NCBI RefSeq assembly: GCF_001698815.1
Contig: NZ_LGSI01000057.1
Location: forward strand, 1 to 56,077
DNA: 56,077 nucleotides
Reading direction: 5' to 3'
From: Pseudomonas syringae
GTDB lineage: Bacteria; Pseudomonadota; Gammaproteobacteria; Pseudomonadales; Pseudomonadaceae
Shown: in pieces, positions 16,188 through 24,570 of the stretch
Numbering within the stretch: position 1 is the stretch's first letter
How the letters are laid out: every line of letters begins with the position of its first letter
Translations under genes and position numbers: made by a program
Notes under the pieces: model-generated
The model's database searches: none
The model's input: the letters and a program-made list of their open reading frames with translations, nothing else
Told to the model about the DNA's origin: nothing

Positions 16188-17197
16188 CCTGTCGCGAGAA
16201 CGAACCTGAATTGGCCTGGCTGGAGTGGCACGATCCGCAATCAGTAGCGCTGCATAATCGGCTGCATCGCCCGCGCGAAAACTCGCTGCTGGAGTGCGCC
16301 GGGCAGGCGTTCAGCGTGCAGTGGGCGAGTGCTCAGTCTTCGCCGCAAAGCGCTATCGAAGTTGCGCTGCAAGTGGGCGAAACCGCGCTGACCCTCAATG
16401 TGCCGACGCAGGTTTGGCAAGCGCTGGGTTTGCCGGATTGCGCGGCGTTCGACCCGCAAAGCCTGGCCTGCTCGATGCTGCTGGAGTGGGCATTATTGCC
16501 TCTGATCGAGGGCGTCGAGCAGCTGGCAGAGTTGCCCGTCAGGGTGATCGAACCTGCTGAGTTCATCGCTCAGCCGCTGACGCTGAATACGACCCTGACC
16601 GTACAGATCGGCCAGACGCAGCCTGTGGCGGTGTCACTGCATATGAGTCAGGCAAGCGCGGAATTGATTGCCGACTTGCTCGACCGACATGTGCCACCCG
16701 CTAACGCTGAACCGCCGCTGTTGCACCTGCCGCTCACGGTTGAGTGCGGCGAGGCCTGGCTGAATATCAGCGAGCTGCGCAGCCTGAATCCGGGCGATGT
16801 GGTGATGCTGGAACAATGGCCGGACGCCCAGGTGCGGCTGGTCCTTGAGTCGCATCTGCACGCTCGGGCTGAACGGGATGGCAACACCCTGAAGCTGCTG
16901 GAACCCCCGATTGCCATGAACTTAATGAAGGAACATCCCATGACTGCAACCGCTGACGGACAAGGCCTGGATTCCACCCTGAACGAGCTGCCGCTGAAAC
17001 TGGTGTGTCAGGTCGGCAGTGTCGAGATGTCGCTGGCGCAGTTGCGTGAGCTGGGCGCGGGCAGCCTGGTGCCGTTGACGCCGCAGTTGCATGACGGCGT
17101 GGACCTGATGGTCAACGGGCGGCGCATTGGCCAGGGCCAACTGGTGAAAATCGGCGACGGGCTGGGCGTGCGTCTGTTGAGCTTCGCCGCTGTATGA
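16184..17197 (+). CDS. sctQ: T3SS cytoplasmic ring protein SctQ
   Basis: The protein has 337 residues, with two SPOA-type domains near residues 185-235 (LTVECGEAWLNISELRSLNP, GDVVML) and 265-335 (LPLKLVCQVGSVEMSLAQLR through VNGRRIGQGQLVKIGDGLGV). It builds the pods of the sorting platform. Unlike P. syringae, which has separate hrcQa and hrcQb genes, the two parts are joined here. An internal in-frame ATG at 16940 has an excellent AAGGAA site six bases upstream and probably yields a separate C-terminal product. The end overlaps sctR by four bases. Confidence 0.9.
   Translation: MTCRENEPELAWLEWHDPQSVALHNRLHRPRENSLLECAGQAFSVQWASAQSSPQSAIEVALQVGETALTLNVPTQVWQALGLPDCAAFDPQSLACSMLLEWALLPLIEGVEQLAELPVRVIEPAEFIAQPLTLNTTLTVQIGQTQPVAVSLHMSQASAELIADLLDRHVPPANAEPPLLHLPLTVECGEAWLNISELRSLNPGDVVMLEQWPDAQVRLVLESHLHARAERDGNTLKLLEPPIAMNLMKEHPMTATADGQGLDSTLNELPLKLVCQVGSVEMSLAQLRELGAGSLVPLTPQLHDGVDLMVNGRRIGQGQLVKIGDGLGVRLLSFAAV
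16940..17197 (+). CDS. Probable internal-start product SctQ-C
   Basis: Codon 253 of sctQ is an ATG preceded by AAGGAA at 16928-16933 with a six-base spacer, better than the ribosome site of the full gene. Translation from here gives 85 residues, essentially the C-terminal SPOA domain. YscQ, Spa33 and SsaQ are known to produce such a C-terminal fragment, which joins full-length SctQ in the pods. That this happens here is inferred from the site. Confidence 0.55.
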   Translation: MTATADGQGLDSTLNELPLKLVCQVGSVEMSLAQLRELGAGSLVPLTPQLHDGVDLMVNGRRIGQGQLVKIGDGLGVRLLSFAAV

Positions 17198-17847
17198 ATG
17201 GCTATCAGCCAAACCTGATTGAAATCATTCTGGTTGTCGCCACCATCGGCCTGATCCCGCTGGCCGTGGTAACCATGACCGGTTTCATGAAGATTTCCGT
17301 GGTGCTGTTCCTGATTCGCAACGCCTTGGGCGTGCAGCAGACGCCGCCGAATCTGGTGCTGTACGGCATCGCGCTGATCCTCTCGGTCTACGTGACCACA
17401 CCGCTGATGGGCGACATGTACCGGCAGGTGGAAGGGCGCAATCTGAACATGGAGAACGTCGAGCAGCTCAAGGAGTTCGGCGAAGCGTTGAGGCCGCCAT
17501 TACAGGCGCACCTGTCGCGTTTCGCCAATGAAAGTGAACGCGGTTTCTTTGTGCAGGCCACGGAAACCATCTGGTCCCCGGAAGCCCGCGCTGACTTGCG
17601 CGACGACGATCTGGTGGTGCTGATTCCGGCGTTCGTCAGCTCGGAACTGACCCGCGCGTTCGAGATCGGCTTTCTGTTGTATATCCCGTTTCTGGTGGTG
17701 GATCTGTTGGTCGCCAACGTGTTGATGGCCATGGGCATGTCCATGGTCTCGCCGACGTTGATCTCGATACCGCTGAAGATCTTTCTTTTCGTCGCGCTGA
17801 GCGGCTGGTCGCGCTTGATGCACGGCCTGATTCTGAGTTACGGGTGA
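17194..17847 (+). CDS. sctR: T3SS export apparatus protein SctR
   Basis: The protein has 217 residues of the FliP/YscR family. It contains VTMTGFMKISVVLFLIRNAL and QTPPNLVLYGIALILSVYV near the start and SELTRAFEIGFLLYIPFLVV followed by DLLVANVLMAMGMSMVSPTL near the end, all family hallmarks. About four membrane segments are present. SctR forms the helical core of the export pore with SctS and SctT. Overlap with sctQ and close spacing to sctS show one operon. Confidence 0.97.
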   Translation: MNGYQPNLIEIILVVATIGLIPLAVVTMTGFMKISVVLFLIRNALGVQQTPPNLVLYGIALILSVYVTTPLMGDMYRQVEGRNLNMENVEQLKEFGEALRPPLQAHLSRFANESERGFFVQATETIWSPEARADLRDDDLVVLIPAFVSSELTRAFEIGFLLYIPFLVVDLLVANVLMAMGMSMVSPTLISIPLKIFLFVALSGWSRLMHGLILSYG

Positions 17848-17851
17848 AGCC

Positions 17852-18121
17852 ATGGGCCAGGACGTTTTTCTTTCGTTGATGAATCAGGCGCTGATGACCG
17901 TGTTGCTGCTGTCGGCGCCAGCGCTGGGCGTAGCAATCGTGGTCGGCCTGAGTGTCGGGCTGTTGCAGGCCCTGACCCAGATTCAGGACCAAACCTTGCC
18001 GCAGGTGGTCAAACTGGTGGCAGTGCTGCTGGTGATCGTGTTCGTCGGGCCGTTGCTGGCCAGCCAGGTGCTGGAACTGGGCAATCAGGTGCTCGACAAC
18101 TTCCCCTTGTGGACGCGCTGA
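17852..18121 (+). CDS. sctS: T3SS export apparatus protein SctS
   Basis: The protein has 89 residues of the FliQ/YscS family with two membrane hairpin helices. The central GLSVGLLQALTQIQDQTLPQ loop is the typical family signature. It contributes four copies to the SctRST core complex. It lies four bases after sctR and six bases before sctT. Length and motifs are normal. Confidence 0.96.
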   Translation: MGQDVFLSLMNQALMTVLLLSAPALGVAIVVGLSVGLLQALTQIQDQTLPQVVKLVAVLLVIVFVGPLLASQVLELGNQVLDNFPLWTR

Positions 18122-18127
18122 CCCGGT

Positions 18128-18940
18128 ATGGATCCGGGCCTTGCCAACCAGTTTCTCGAAGTCGCCTACCCGGTGATCAGTTCGGCCGCCTTGTCGGCGA
18201 GTCGCGCCATGGGCGTGGTGGTCATCACGCCGGCGTTCAATCGCTTGGGCCTGACCGGGATGATTCGTGGCTGCGTCGCGGTGGCCATCGCCATTCCGAT
18301 GTTCCTGCCGGTCTACGGTTCCTTCACGGCGCTGCCCGAACATGGCAGTTTTTTACTTGCCGGGCTGATGATCAAGGAGATGCTCATTGGACTGATCATT
18401 GGCCTGCTGTTCGGTATCCCGTTCTGGGCCGCTGAAGTGGCGGGGGAATTGATCGACCTGCAGCGCGGCTCGACCATGGCTCAGTTGGTGGACCCGCTGT
18501 CATCCGGGGAATCCAGCGTCATGGCGACCTTGCTCACGGTGATGCTCATCACCCTGTTTTTCATGTCCGGCGGCTTCATCCTGATGGTCGACGGCTATTA
18601 CCACAGCTACCAACTCTGGCCGGTGACGGCCTTCACGCCGTTGTTCGCCAGCTCGGCGCTGATGGCGGTGCTGGCGATTCTGGATCAGGTGATGCGCATC
18701 GGCGTGCTGATGGTTTCGCCGTTGATCATTTGCCTGCTGGTCACTGATTTGATGCTGGCTTACCTGTCGCGCATGGCGCCGAGCCTGCACATCTTCGACC
18801 TGTCGCTGCCGGTGAAAAACCTGTTCTTCACCATCCTCATGGTGATCTACATCGGCTTCCTGATCCCGGTAATGCTGGACCAGTTGGCGGAGTTTCGCGG
18901 CACCGTCGAGTTTCTCAAGACGCTGGTAACCAACCAGTGA
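18128..18940 (+). CDS. sctT: T3SS export apparatus protein SctT
   Basis: The protein has 270 residues of the FliR/YscT family with about seven membrane segments. Characteristic parts include SSAALSASRAMGVVVITPAF, the GELIDLQRGSTMAQLVDPLS loop, and LSLPVKNLFFTILMVIYIGF near the end. One copy caps the SctR5S4T1 pore. The gene follows sctS by six bases and precedes sctU by nine. Confidence 0.96.
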   Translation: MDPGLANQFLEVAYPVISSAALSASRAMGVVVITPAFNRLGLTGMIRGCVAVAIAIPMFLPVYGSFTALPEHGSFLLAGLMIKEMLIGLIIGLLFGIPFWAAEVAGELIDLQRGSTMAQLVDPLSSGESSVMATLLTVMLITLFFMSGGFILMVDGYYHSYQLWPVTAFTPLFASSALMAVLAILDQVMRIGVLMVSPLIICLLVTDLMLAYLSRMAPSLHIFDLSLPVKNLFFTILMVIYIGFLIPVMLDQLAEFRGTVEFLKTLVTNQ

Positions 18941-18949
18941 GGCGCAGCG

Positions 18950-19996
18950 ATGGGTGAAACCAGCGAAGAGAAATCCCAGCCGGCCACGGACAAGAAGCTT
19001 CGCGACGCCCGGGAAAAGGGCCAGGTCGCCAAAAGCCAGGATCTGGTCTCGGGCATGGTCATCCTGTTCTGCACCTTGTGCATCTCGATCATGGTGCCAA
19101 GGGCCGAAGCGCAGGTGACGGCGTTGATCGACCTGGTGGCGCTGATCTACATCGAGCCGTTCGATTCGGTGTGGCCGCGGGTGCTGGATACCGCTGAACA
19201 GTTAGTGCTGGGCATCACTTTGCCGGTGGTTGGCGTGACCGTCGGGGTGGTGATCCTGACCAATATCATCACCATGCGCGGCGTGCTGCTGGCGGTCGAA
19301 CCGATCAAGCCCGACTTCAAGCGGATCAATCCGGCGGAAGGCTTCAAGCGTATCTTTTCGATGCGCAGCTTTATCGAATTCCTCAAGGGCTTGGTCAAGG
19401 TGCACCTGCTGGCCCTGGCGTTTTACGTGGTGGGGCGCAATGCGCTGCAGGCGTTGATGGAGTCGTCTCGTTGCGGGGCAGGTTGTATCGAATCGACGTT
19501 TTACCTGGTGCTCAAACCGTTGATGTTTACCGTGCTGGCGGCGTTTCTGCTGGTGGGCGCCGTGGATGTATTGATGCAGCGCTGGTTGTTCGGTCGCGAC
19601 ATGAAAATGACCCGCAGCGAGCAGAAGCGCGAGCGCAAGGACGTCGATGGCGACCCGATGATCAAGAACGAACGCCAGCGTCAGCGCCGGGAAATGCAGG
19701 CCCTGGCAACCAAGCTGGGGCTGGGCCGGGCATCGTTGATGATCGGCACCGCCAACGGCTGGGTGGTGGGCGTGCGGTATGTGCGCGGCGAGACGCCGGT
19801 GCCGATCGTCGTGTGCCGCGCCGATCCACAGGAAGCACCGCGCATGCTCGCCGAAGCCGCCGCATTGGGCATCGCTCACGGCATGGACGCAAAACTCGCC
19901 GCCACCATCGCCCGCCGCGCAGTCCCCGGCGACCCGGTACCGGATACCACCTTCCAGGCCGTGGCCGACTTGTTGGTGGCGGCACGGTTGATTTGA
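18950..19996 (+). CDS. sctU: T3SS switch protein SctU with the NPTH motif missing
   Basis: The protein has 348 residues of the FlhB/YscU family. The N-terminal domain has four membrane segments and the usual start (SEEKSQPATDKKLRDAREKG). The cytoplasmic domain has the expected MTRSEQKRERKDVDGDP linker. Where the family has NPTH before a hydrophobic strand ending RY, this protein reads TANG (residues 267-270, bases 19748-19759) before WVVGVRY. The Asn-Pro bond that self-cleaves in SctU is therefore absent. The frame is open on both sides and the rest of the domain aligns, so this is substitution rather than a frameshift. It is the last gene of the operon, followed by REP repeats. Confidence 0.93.
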   Translation: MGETSEEKSQPATDKKLRDAREKGQVAKSQDLVSGMVILFCTLCISIMVPRAEAQVTALIDLVALIYIEPFDSVWPRVLDTAEQLVLGITLPVVGVTVGVVILTNIITMRGVLLAVEPIKPDFKRINPAEGFKRIFSMRSFIEFLKGLVKVHLLALAFYVVGRNALQALMESSRCGAGCIESTFYLVLKPLMFTVLAAFLLVGAVDVLMQRWLFGRDMKMTRSEQKRERKDVDGDPMIKNERQRQRREMQALATKLGLGRASLMIGTANGWVVGVRYVRGETPVPIVVCRADPQEAPRMLAEAAALGIAHGMDAKLAATIARRAVPGDPVPDTTFQAVADLLVAARLI

Positions 19997-20033
19997 AGCG
20001 GAACATACCCCGTTGGAACCCAAAACCATTGCG

Positions 20034-20121
20034 CTGGAGCGAGGCTTGCCCGCGAAGGCCGATAACGCGATGAATCTGGAAAACCGAGGTGCCTGAATTC
20101 GCGGGCAAGCCGCGCTCCAAC
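20034..20121. repeat. REP doublet, class A (left flank of structured repeat)
   Basis: Inverted arms CTGGAGCGAGGCTTGCCCGC and GCGGGCAAGCCGCGCTCCAAC enclose a 40-base spacer. The spacer and inner arms recur almost unchanged at 20475-20565 in the same orientation, so the 270-bp structured repeat between them has a nearly identical REP doublet on each side. Confidence 0.85.
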
Positions 20122-20183
20122 GGAACGTGTCCAATCTGGAATATCGCTTCGGCTTTAGATTTGCGCCTTTGGTGCCTCGATTC

Positions 20184-20453
20184 GGCAGACACCGCCAAAC
20201 GCGCGTCGGGAGGCTGAGCGTAGGTGTCGTGGTGTGGGGCGACCGGCATGGATGCCGGTCGAGCGCCGTTGCGCCAGGGATGGCGCGTCGGCGCGTACCC
20301 ACACCACGGCGCCGGAGTCGAAGGAACCCCTGCGAAGCAGGGGCCGGACGTCAGCGCAAAATGGTTTCCCCCTTTGCCGAAACAAAGGGGTCGACCGTCA
20401 GGGCGAAACCGGATTAAGCCGCACCGCAAATGCTGTTGGTGCTACCCGATTCG
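20184..20453 (+). repeat. 270-bp dispersed structured repeat, copy 1
   Basis: This sequence recurs inverted at 41558-41826 with roughly 80-85% identity by eye. It contains four hairpins. The outer stem pairs 20229-20237 with 20299-20307, a 9-bp stem pairs 20241-20249 with 20252-20260, a third pairs 20327-20333 with 20337-20343 around GAA, and a fourth pairs 20369-20376 with 20383-20390. Three of the stems differ between copies by compensatory changes. It lies between the convergent sctU and regulator genes. Open frames across it are not convincing proteins. It may be a mobile non-coding element or a structured RNA. Confidence 0.8.
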
Positions 20454-20474
20454 ACGCGCCGCGCCAGAATAAAT

Positions 20475-20565
20475 ACTGCCCGCGAAGGCCGATAACGCGA
20501 TGGATCTGGAAAACCGAGGTGCCTGAATGTGCGGGCAAGTCGGAACGCCCCCCGCTCGCTCCAAC
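20475..20565. repeat. REP doublet, class A (right flank of structured repeat)
   Basis: This is the second copy of the doublet at 20034. The stretch from CCCGCGAAGGCCGATAACGC to CCGAGGTGCCTGAAT is the same apart from one base in the spacer. The right arm is less perfect (an insertion rich in C). It lies 26 bp before the stop of the leftward regulator gene. Confidence 0.8.
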
Positions 20566-20591
20566 GGATTACCTATTTGATCGCCCACATC

Positions 20592-23396
20592 TCAACCCCT
20601 TCCCAGACACACCAGCTCCGGCTCCTGCAGTCTGGCCAGGTCGGCGGCGATGCGGGAGGTCCAGAAACTGGCGCCTTGTTTCTGTGCTTCGCCGAGAGCC
20701 TCGGACAGGGTGCTACGCACCAGCGGCAGCAGTGACGGCAAACCTTGGCTGAGCAGCAACTGCGCCTTGATCCGCAGCAGTTCCGGCAGGAACCAGCGTT
20801 CGTTGCGGCTCTGGGCGGTGTGCAGCGTGTCGCTGATCACCTCAAGGCCCAATTGCTCCAGGCCCAGCATCGCCAGACCTTGCGCGTATTCGCTGCGAAT
20901 CAGGCAGTGCAGCGGGCTGTCGCCCTGATCCTGCAGGCGCTGCAAGACTTCGCCCAGGCGCGGCACGGCGTCTTCCGGCGCGCCCTGGCGGATCAACAGA
21001 ATGCTCTCGAAGCAGATGACGAATTGTTGCCAAAGATGCAGGTCGTGCCCGGCCATGCTGTCTTGCAGCAAGTTCAGGTAATAGCTGAATTTCTGCAGAT
21101 GGCCAACCAGCAAGGTGGTCGGCAGCGCGCTCATGCACAGTGAGTACCACAGGGTAGCGGGGTGGTTGAGGCTGATCGCCTGGCCGACATTTTCGTCGAT
21201 GGTCAGCAGCGCCGGGCCGACATTGCCTTGCAGCAGCTGGATCTGCGCCTTGAGCGAGCGCGCGGCGACCGGCTGGTCGAAATGCATGTCGATGATGTGC
21301 GCGTTGGCCGAGCGCGGCGAGCACAGCGCTTCCATGATCGACTGGCGTGCGCCTTCCAGATCGGCCATGTAGAACTGACTCGTGGCGCGCATCCGTTTGC
21401 CGAGCAATTGCCGGTCGCTGCTGCCCGCAACGTTGTTGAGGTGGATATGGCGGTTGGCGAGTTCCAGCGCTTCGCTGTGTTGATTGCGGCAACAACAGTC
21501 ATTCCACAACCCCCACAGGGCGCGAAGCTGGTGTTCGGTATCGTCCAGCAAGTCTGCATCCGCGCTGATCTGCAGCCAAGCCTGACGCACATGCGCGCCG
21601 CCGCCGTAGGCCAACACCATGACGCTGGCGGAAAGGGTCAGCAGCTGCATGCGTTGTCTCGGCAGGATCGGCATGCCGTCCGCTCCGGCCTGCAGACCCC
21701 GGTTGACCCAGTCGTGACCTTCGCCGATCAGCGACAGGCGCAGCCAGAGCGGGATGCTCACCAATGTAAGTTCGACGCCTAACGCCGGATCGCCATCGGC
21801 GGAGTAAGCCCAATCCAGCGCCGCACGAACGCTGTCGATTTCCGGGCCATAAAGCGCCAGCCAGTCTTGCGGCTCGGTGGTGAGCAAATCCTGTACCGCG
21901 CCACGCAGCTGATCCAGTGCGAAATTGGCATGACGGCGGGAGGTCGCATTGCTTTCGTCGTTCTGGGCCAGTTTTTCACTGGCGTACAAACGCGTGGTTT
22001 CCAGCAGTCGATAGCGTTTGCCCGGACCGTCCTCACTGGCAATCAGCAGCGACTTGTCCATCAGGTTTTCCAACAGCTGCGCCGAGTCCTGCGCCTGTTC
22101 GGGACCGATCTCGACCACCGCCTTGACGGCATTCAGGCTGAACGAGCCGCTGAACACCGAAAGCTGGCGCAACATCGCCTGTTCGTCGGCACCCAGAATC
22201 GAGTAGGTCCAGTCCAGGGCCGCACTCAAGGTTCGATGGCGCGGTAAGGCCGTACGGCGTCCGGTCATCTGTAGGCGGAAGCTGCCATCAAGCAATTCCA
22301 CCAGCGGGACAATGCCAAAAGCGCGGACCCTGGCGGCGGCGATTTCAATCGCCAGCGCATTTCCGTCGAGCTTGCGGCAAATGGCGATGGCGGCCGCAAC
22401 GTCAGGATCACTCAACTGGTAATTCAGATCGTGGGCGGCGACACGCTCGACGAACAGTCGGATAGCCGAATAATCCATGGCCTGTATAGCGCTGAGGTTG
22501 GTGTTGGCGCCGGGCACTTCGAGCGCCGCCAGATCATGGACGAACTCGCCCTCGGCGTGCAGCGGTTCGCGACTGGTGATCAGCACGCAACAATGTGCGG
22601 CGTTGCGCAGAATGTTTTCCACCGCGCGTGCGGTTTCCTCAAGCACCTGCTCGCAATTGTCCAGCACCAGCAGGGTTTTACCCTCGGCCAGGCGCTGAGC
22701 GATCGCCAGTAATGCGCCTTCCTGCGCGCAATTGAGGCCCAGCGCCGAGGCGATGACCACATGCACCAGTTGCCCGGCCGTCACCGAGGCCAGGTCGATC
22801 AGCCGGACGCCTTGCGGAAAGCGCGGCACCATGCGGTTGGCCAAGGCCAGTGCCACTGTGGTTTTGCCGATTCCTCCGGGGCCGGTAATCGTCACGAAGC
22901 GGCGCAACTCCAGTTGTTCGTCAAGCGCGTCGAGCAATGCGTCCCGGCCTATGACTTCGCTCATCATTGTCGGCAAATCCGAGGAAGTTTCCGGTTCTGC
23001 AGCGATTTGTCGGGAAACCGGCTGCAGCGTAACGGGGGCGATGAAGCGATAACCGCGGCCAGGGACGGTGACGATGTAGCCAAACTCCCCATCGCCGCCC
23101 AAGGCGCGCCGCAGGGTAACGACTTGCGCGCGCAGGTTGCATTCTTCGACGACGACTCTGGGCCAGACCAGCGCCATCAGTTCGGCTTTTTCCAGCAGCT
23201 CTCCGGCACGGCTGACCATGGCGATCAGCAACAGCAGGGCCCGGCTACCCATTGGCACCGGTTCGCCGCTCTTGAGCAGCAAATGCTGTTGGGCGTAGAG
23301 CACGAATGGGCCGAAGCAAATCGCGTCTTCCGCGCCAGGCCCATCCGTGTTCCTGTCGGAGGCTGCGTCGGCGCTTCTGGCTGTGTGGGAATTCAT
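20592..23396 (-). CDS. Large winged-helix / NB-ARC-like ATPase / TPR regulator
   Basis: The protein has 934 residues. Residues about 25-125 form an OmpR-type winged helix (FGPFVLYAQQHLLLKSGEPV, LRAQVVTLRRALGG, FGYIVTVPGRGYRFIAPV). Next comes a STAND/NB-ARC-like ATPase with Walker A GPGGIGKTT (about 173-181) and Walker B TLLVLDNCEQVL. The C-terminal ~450 residues are helical and TPR-like. Such proteins are signal-gated transcription activators that use nucleotide binding as a switch. It has an AAAGG ribosome site. It converges on sctU across the repeat cluster and is the only regulator near the T3SS, so it may control it; proximity is the only evidence. Confidence 0.85.
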   Translation of the reverse strand: MNSHTARSADAASDRNTDGPGAEDAICFGPFVLYAQQHLLLKSGEPVPMGSRALLLLIAMVSRAGELLEKAELMALVWPRVVVEECNLRAQVVTLRRALGGDGEFGYIVTVPGRGYRFIAPVTLQPVSRQIAAEPETSSDLPTMMSEVIGRDALLDALDEQLELRRFVTITGPGGIGKTTVALALANRMVPRFPQGVRLIDLASVTAGQLVHVVIASALGLNCAQEGALLAIAQRLAEGKTLLVLDNCEQVLEETARAVENILRNAAHCCVLITSREPLHAEGEFVHDLAALEVPGANTNLSAIQAMDYSAIRLFVERVAAHDLNYQLSDPDVAAAIAICRKLDGNALAIEIAAARVRAFGIVPLVELLDGSFRLQMTGRRTALPRHRTLSAALDWTYSILGADEQAMLRQLSVFSGSFSLNAVKAVVEIGPEQAQDSAQLLENLMDKSLLIASEDGPGKRYRLLETTRLYASEKLAQNDESNATSRRHANFALDQLRGAVQDLLTTEPQDWLALYGPEIDSVRAALDWAYSADGDPALGVELTLVSIPLWLRLSLIGEGHDWVNRGLQAGADGMPILPRQRMQLLTLSASVMVLAYGGGAHVRQAWLQISADADLLDDTEHQLRALWGLWNDCCCRNQHSEALELANRHIHLNNVAGSSDRQLLGKRMRATSQFYMADLEGARQSIMEALCSPRSANAHIIDMHFDQPVAARSLKAQIQLLQGNVGPALLTIDENVGQAISLNHPATLWYSLCMSALPTTLLVGHLQKFSYYLNLLQDSMAGHDLHLWQQFVICFESILLIRQGAPEDAVPRLGEVLQRLQDQGDSPLHCLIRSEYAQGLAMLGLEQLGLEVISDTLHTAQSRNERWFLPELLRIKAQLLLSQGLPSLLPLVRSTLSEALGEAQKQGASFWTSRIAADLARLQEPELVCLGRG

Positions 23397-24141
23397 GAGT
23401 AAACCTTTATGAATGAGGTTCTTATCGGCGATCAGGTCATGCGCCTTTTTGGTTATTCATGTTCATTGCGCAGCATTGTCGCGCCCAATAGTTACTGTTT
23501 CGGGTTGTCGACGATTAATGTCGCCAATAAGCCGAAGCAGACCGTGCGTCGCAATAGGGCATATCGCCCCAAATTCCACGGAGCCATCACCCGGAGGACG
23601 AATGATGCACCATAAATGGGCGACTATCGGGCGATTGATACTTATCGTGCCTGAAGTTGTCAGGCTTTAAACAGTAAGCAGATTATGTGCCAGCTAAGTT
23701 GTGCGTAAAGCTGAAGTTAAGTGCATGAATAAAGTCAGGAACTTAACTGCAGGTTTTCAGTCTTGCCGTCGACTGTTCGGGAATCCGAATAACCAGGCTG
23801 AATATCGTCGGGATTCCGACGATGGATATGTTTTTGCATATTGAACCACGCACCACTGAACAGCCTGCGCGCCTTGTATGAATGTGCTGTGGGGTACGGG
23901 TTGTTGCGGTTCGCGACTGCTCGGCATAGGCCAGTACATTGCGAATGGCCACACTCCAGTGATGGGGTGCAAGATAATCGAACTTTACTTTTAGTTCTTT
24001 ACGCCGGAGTAGGGTGTTTTTTTATTCGCAAGATGGGCGGGTATTGCGGGACAGTTCAGCTGCAACACCGCTTCAAGGGAACTCTGCCAAGTCCATCACA
24101 GTTCAAACTTGAAGCGGCGCGATAATGCGGCGAAGGTCAGC
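23397..24141. other. 745-bp A+T-rich intergenic region
   Basis: No supported gene is seen; short open frames here lack ribosome sites and credible proteins. It must contain the promoter of the leftward regulator gene. An 8-bp-arm inverted repeat lies at 23804-23823. The right end is downstream of the leftward gene at 24142. Base composition is clearly lower in G+C than its surroundings, similar to the region at 3507-4216, which may mark the two ends of an acquired block. Confidence 0.5.
23804..23823. repeat. Short perfect inverted repeat
   Basis: ATCGTCGG and CCGACGAT flank a GATT loop. On the plus strand a short T-run follows eight bases later, so it could be a weak terminator or an operator. 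It is about 410 bp upstream of the regulator start. Confidence 0.4.
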
Positions 24142-24552
24142 TTAATGTTTACTGCCCTGAGTCGGCATCGACAGAAGTTGTTTCTCACGATTCCAGTCAA
24201 ACGGTTCTTCGTTCTGTTCGGCTTCGTAGCGGCGCTCTTCCAGCGATTGATACAGAGCGATTTCTTCGTCCGGCATGAAGTGCAGGCAATCACCGGCGAA
24301 AAACCACAGCAGGTCGCGCGGCACCAGATGGGCGATCTGCGGATAGCGCTGGATGACCTGGCAGAGAATGTCCTGGCCCAGGTATTGGCTTTCAATCGGG
24401 TCTTGCGGCAGCAGCGTCATGAGTTCGTCGAAGCGCTCCATGAACAGCGCATGGCTTTCTTCGGGAACCTGCTCGGCCTCGCCCAGCGCGACCAGGATGC
24501 TGCGCAGGTGTGCCAGCAGGTTCAGTTGGTGGTCGAGAGTGGCGTCGGCCAT
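24142..24552 (-). CDS. Conserved Pseudomonas protein downstream of fadE
   Basis: The product has 136 residues, is acidic and helical, and has a notable LVPRDLLWFFAGDCLHFMPD stretch. I recognise it as the conserved hypothetical that lies next to the fadE-type dehydrogenase in several Pseudomonas (PA2817-like); its function is unknown. It has no signal peptide or membrane helix. A strong terminator separates it from fadE upstream, so it probably has its own promoter or depends on read-through. Confidence 0.8.
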   Translation of the reverse strand: MADATLDHQLNLLAHLRSILVALGEAEQVPEESHALFMERFDELMTLLPQDPIESQYLGQDILCQVIQRYPQIAHLVPRDLLWFFAGDCLHFMPDEEIALYQSLEERRYEAEQNEEPFDWNREKQLLSMPTQGSKH

Positions 24553-24570
24553 GGTTCAATCCTCAATAGC

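Noticed and set aside
20127..20472. Open reading frames across the structured repeat (several of 70-170 codons, both strands)
   Set aside because: They lack ribosome sites, have low-complexity composition, and the two copies differ by changes that keep stems rather than codons.
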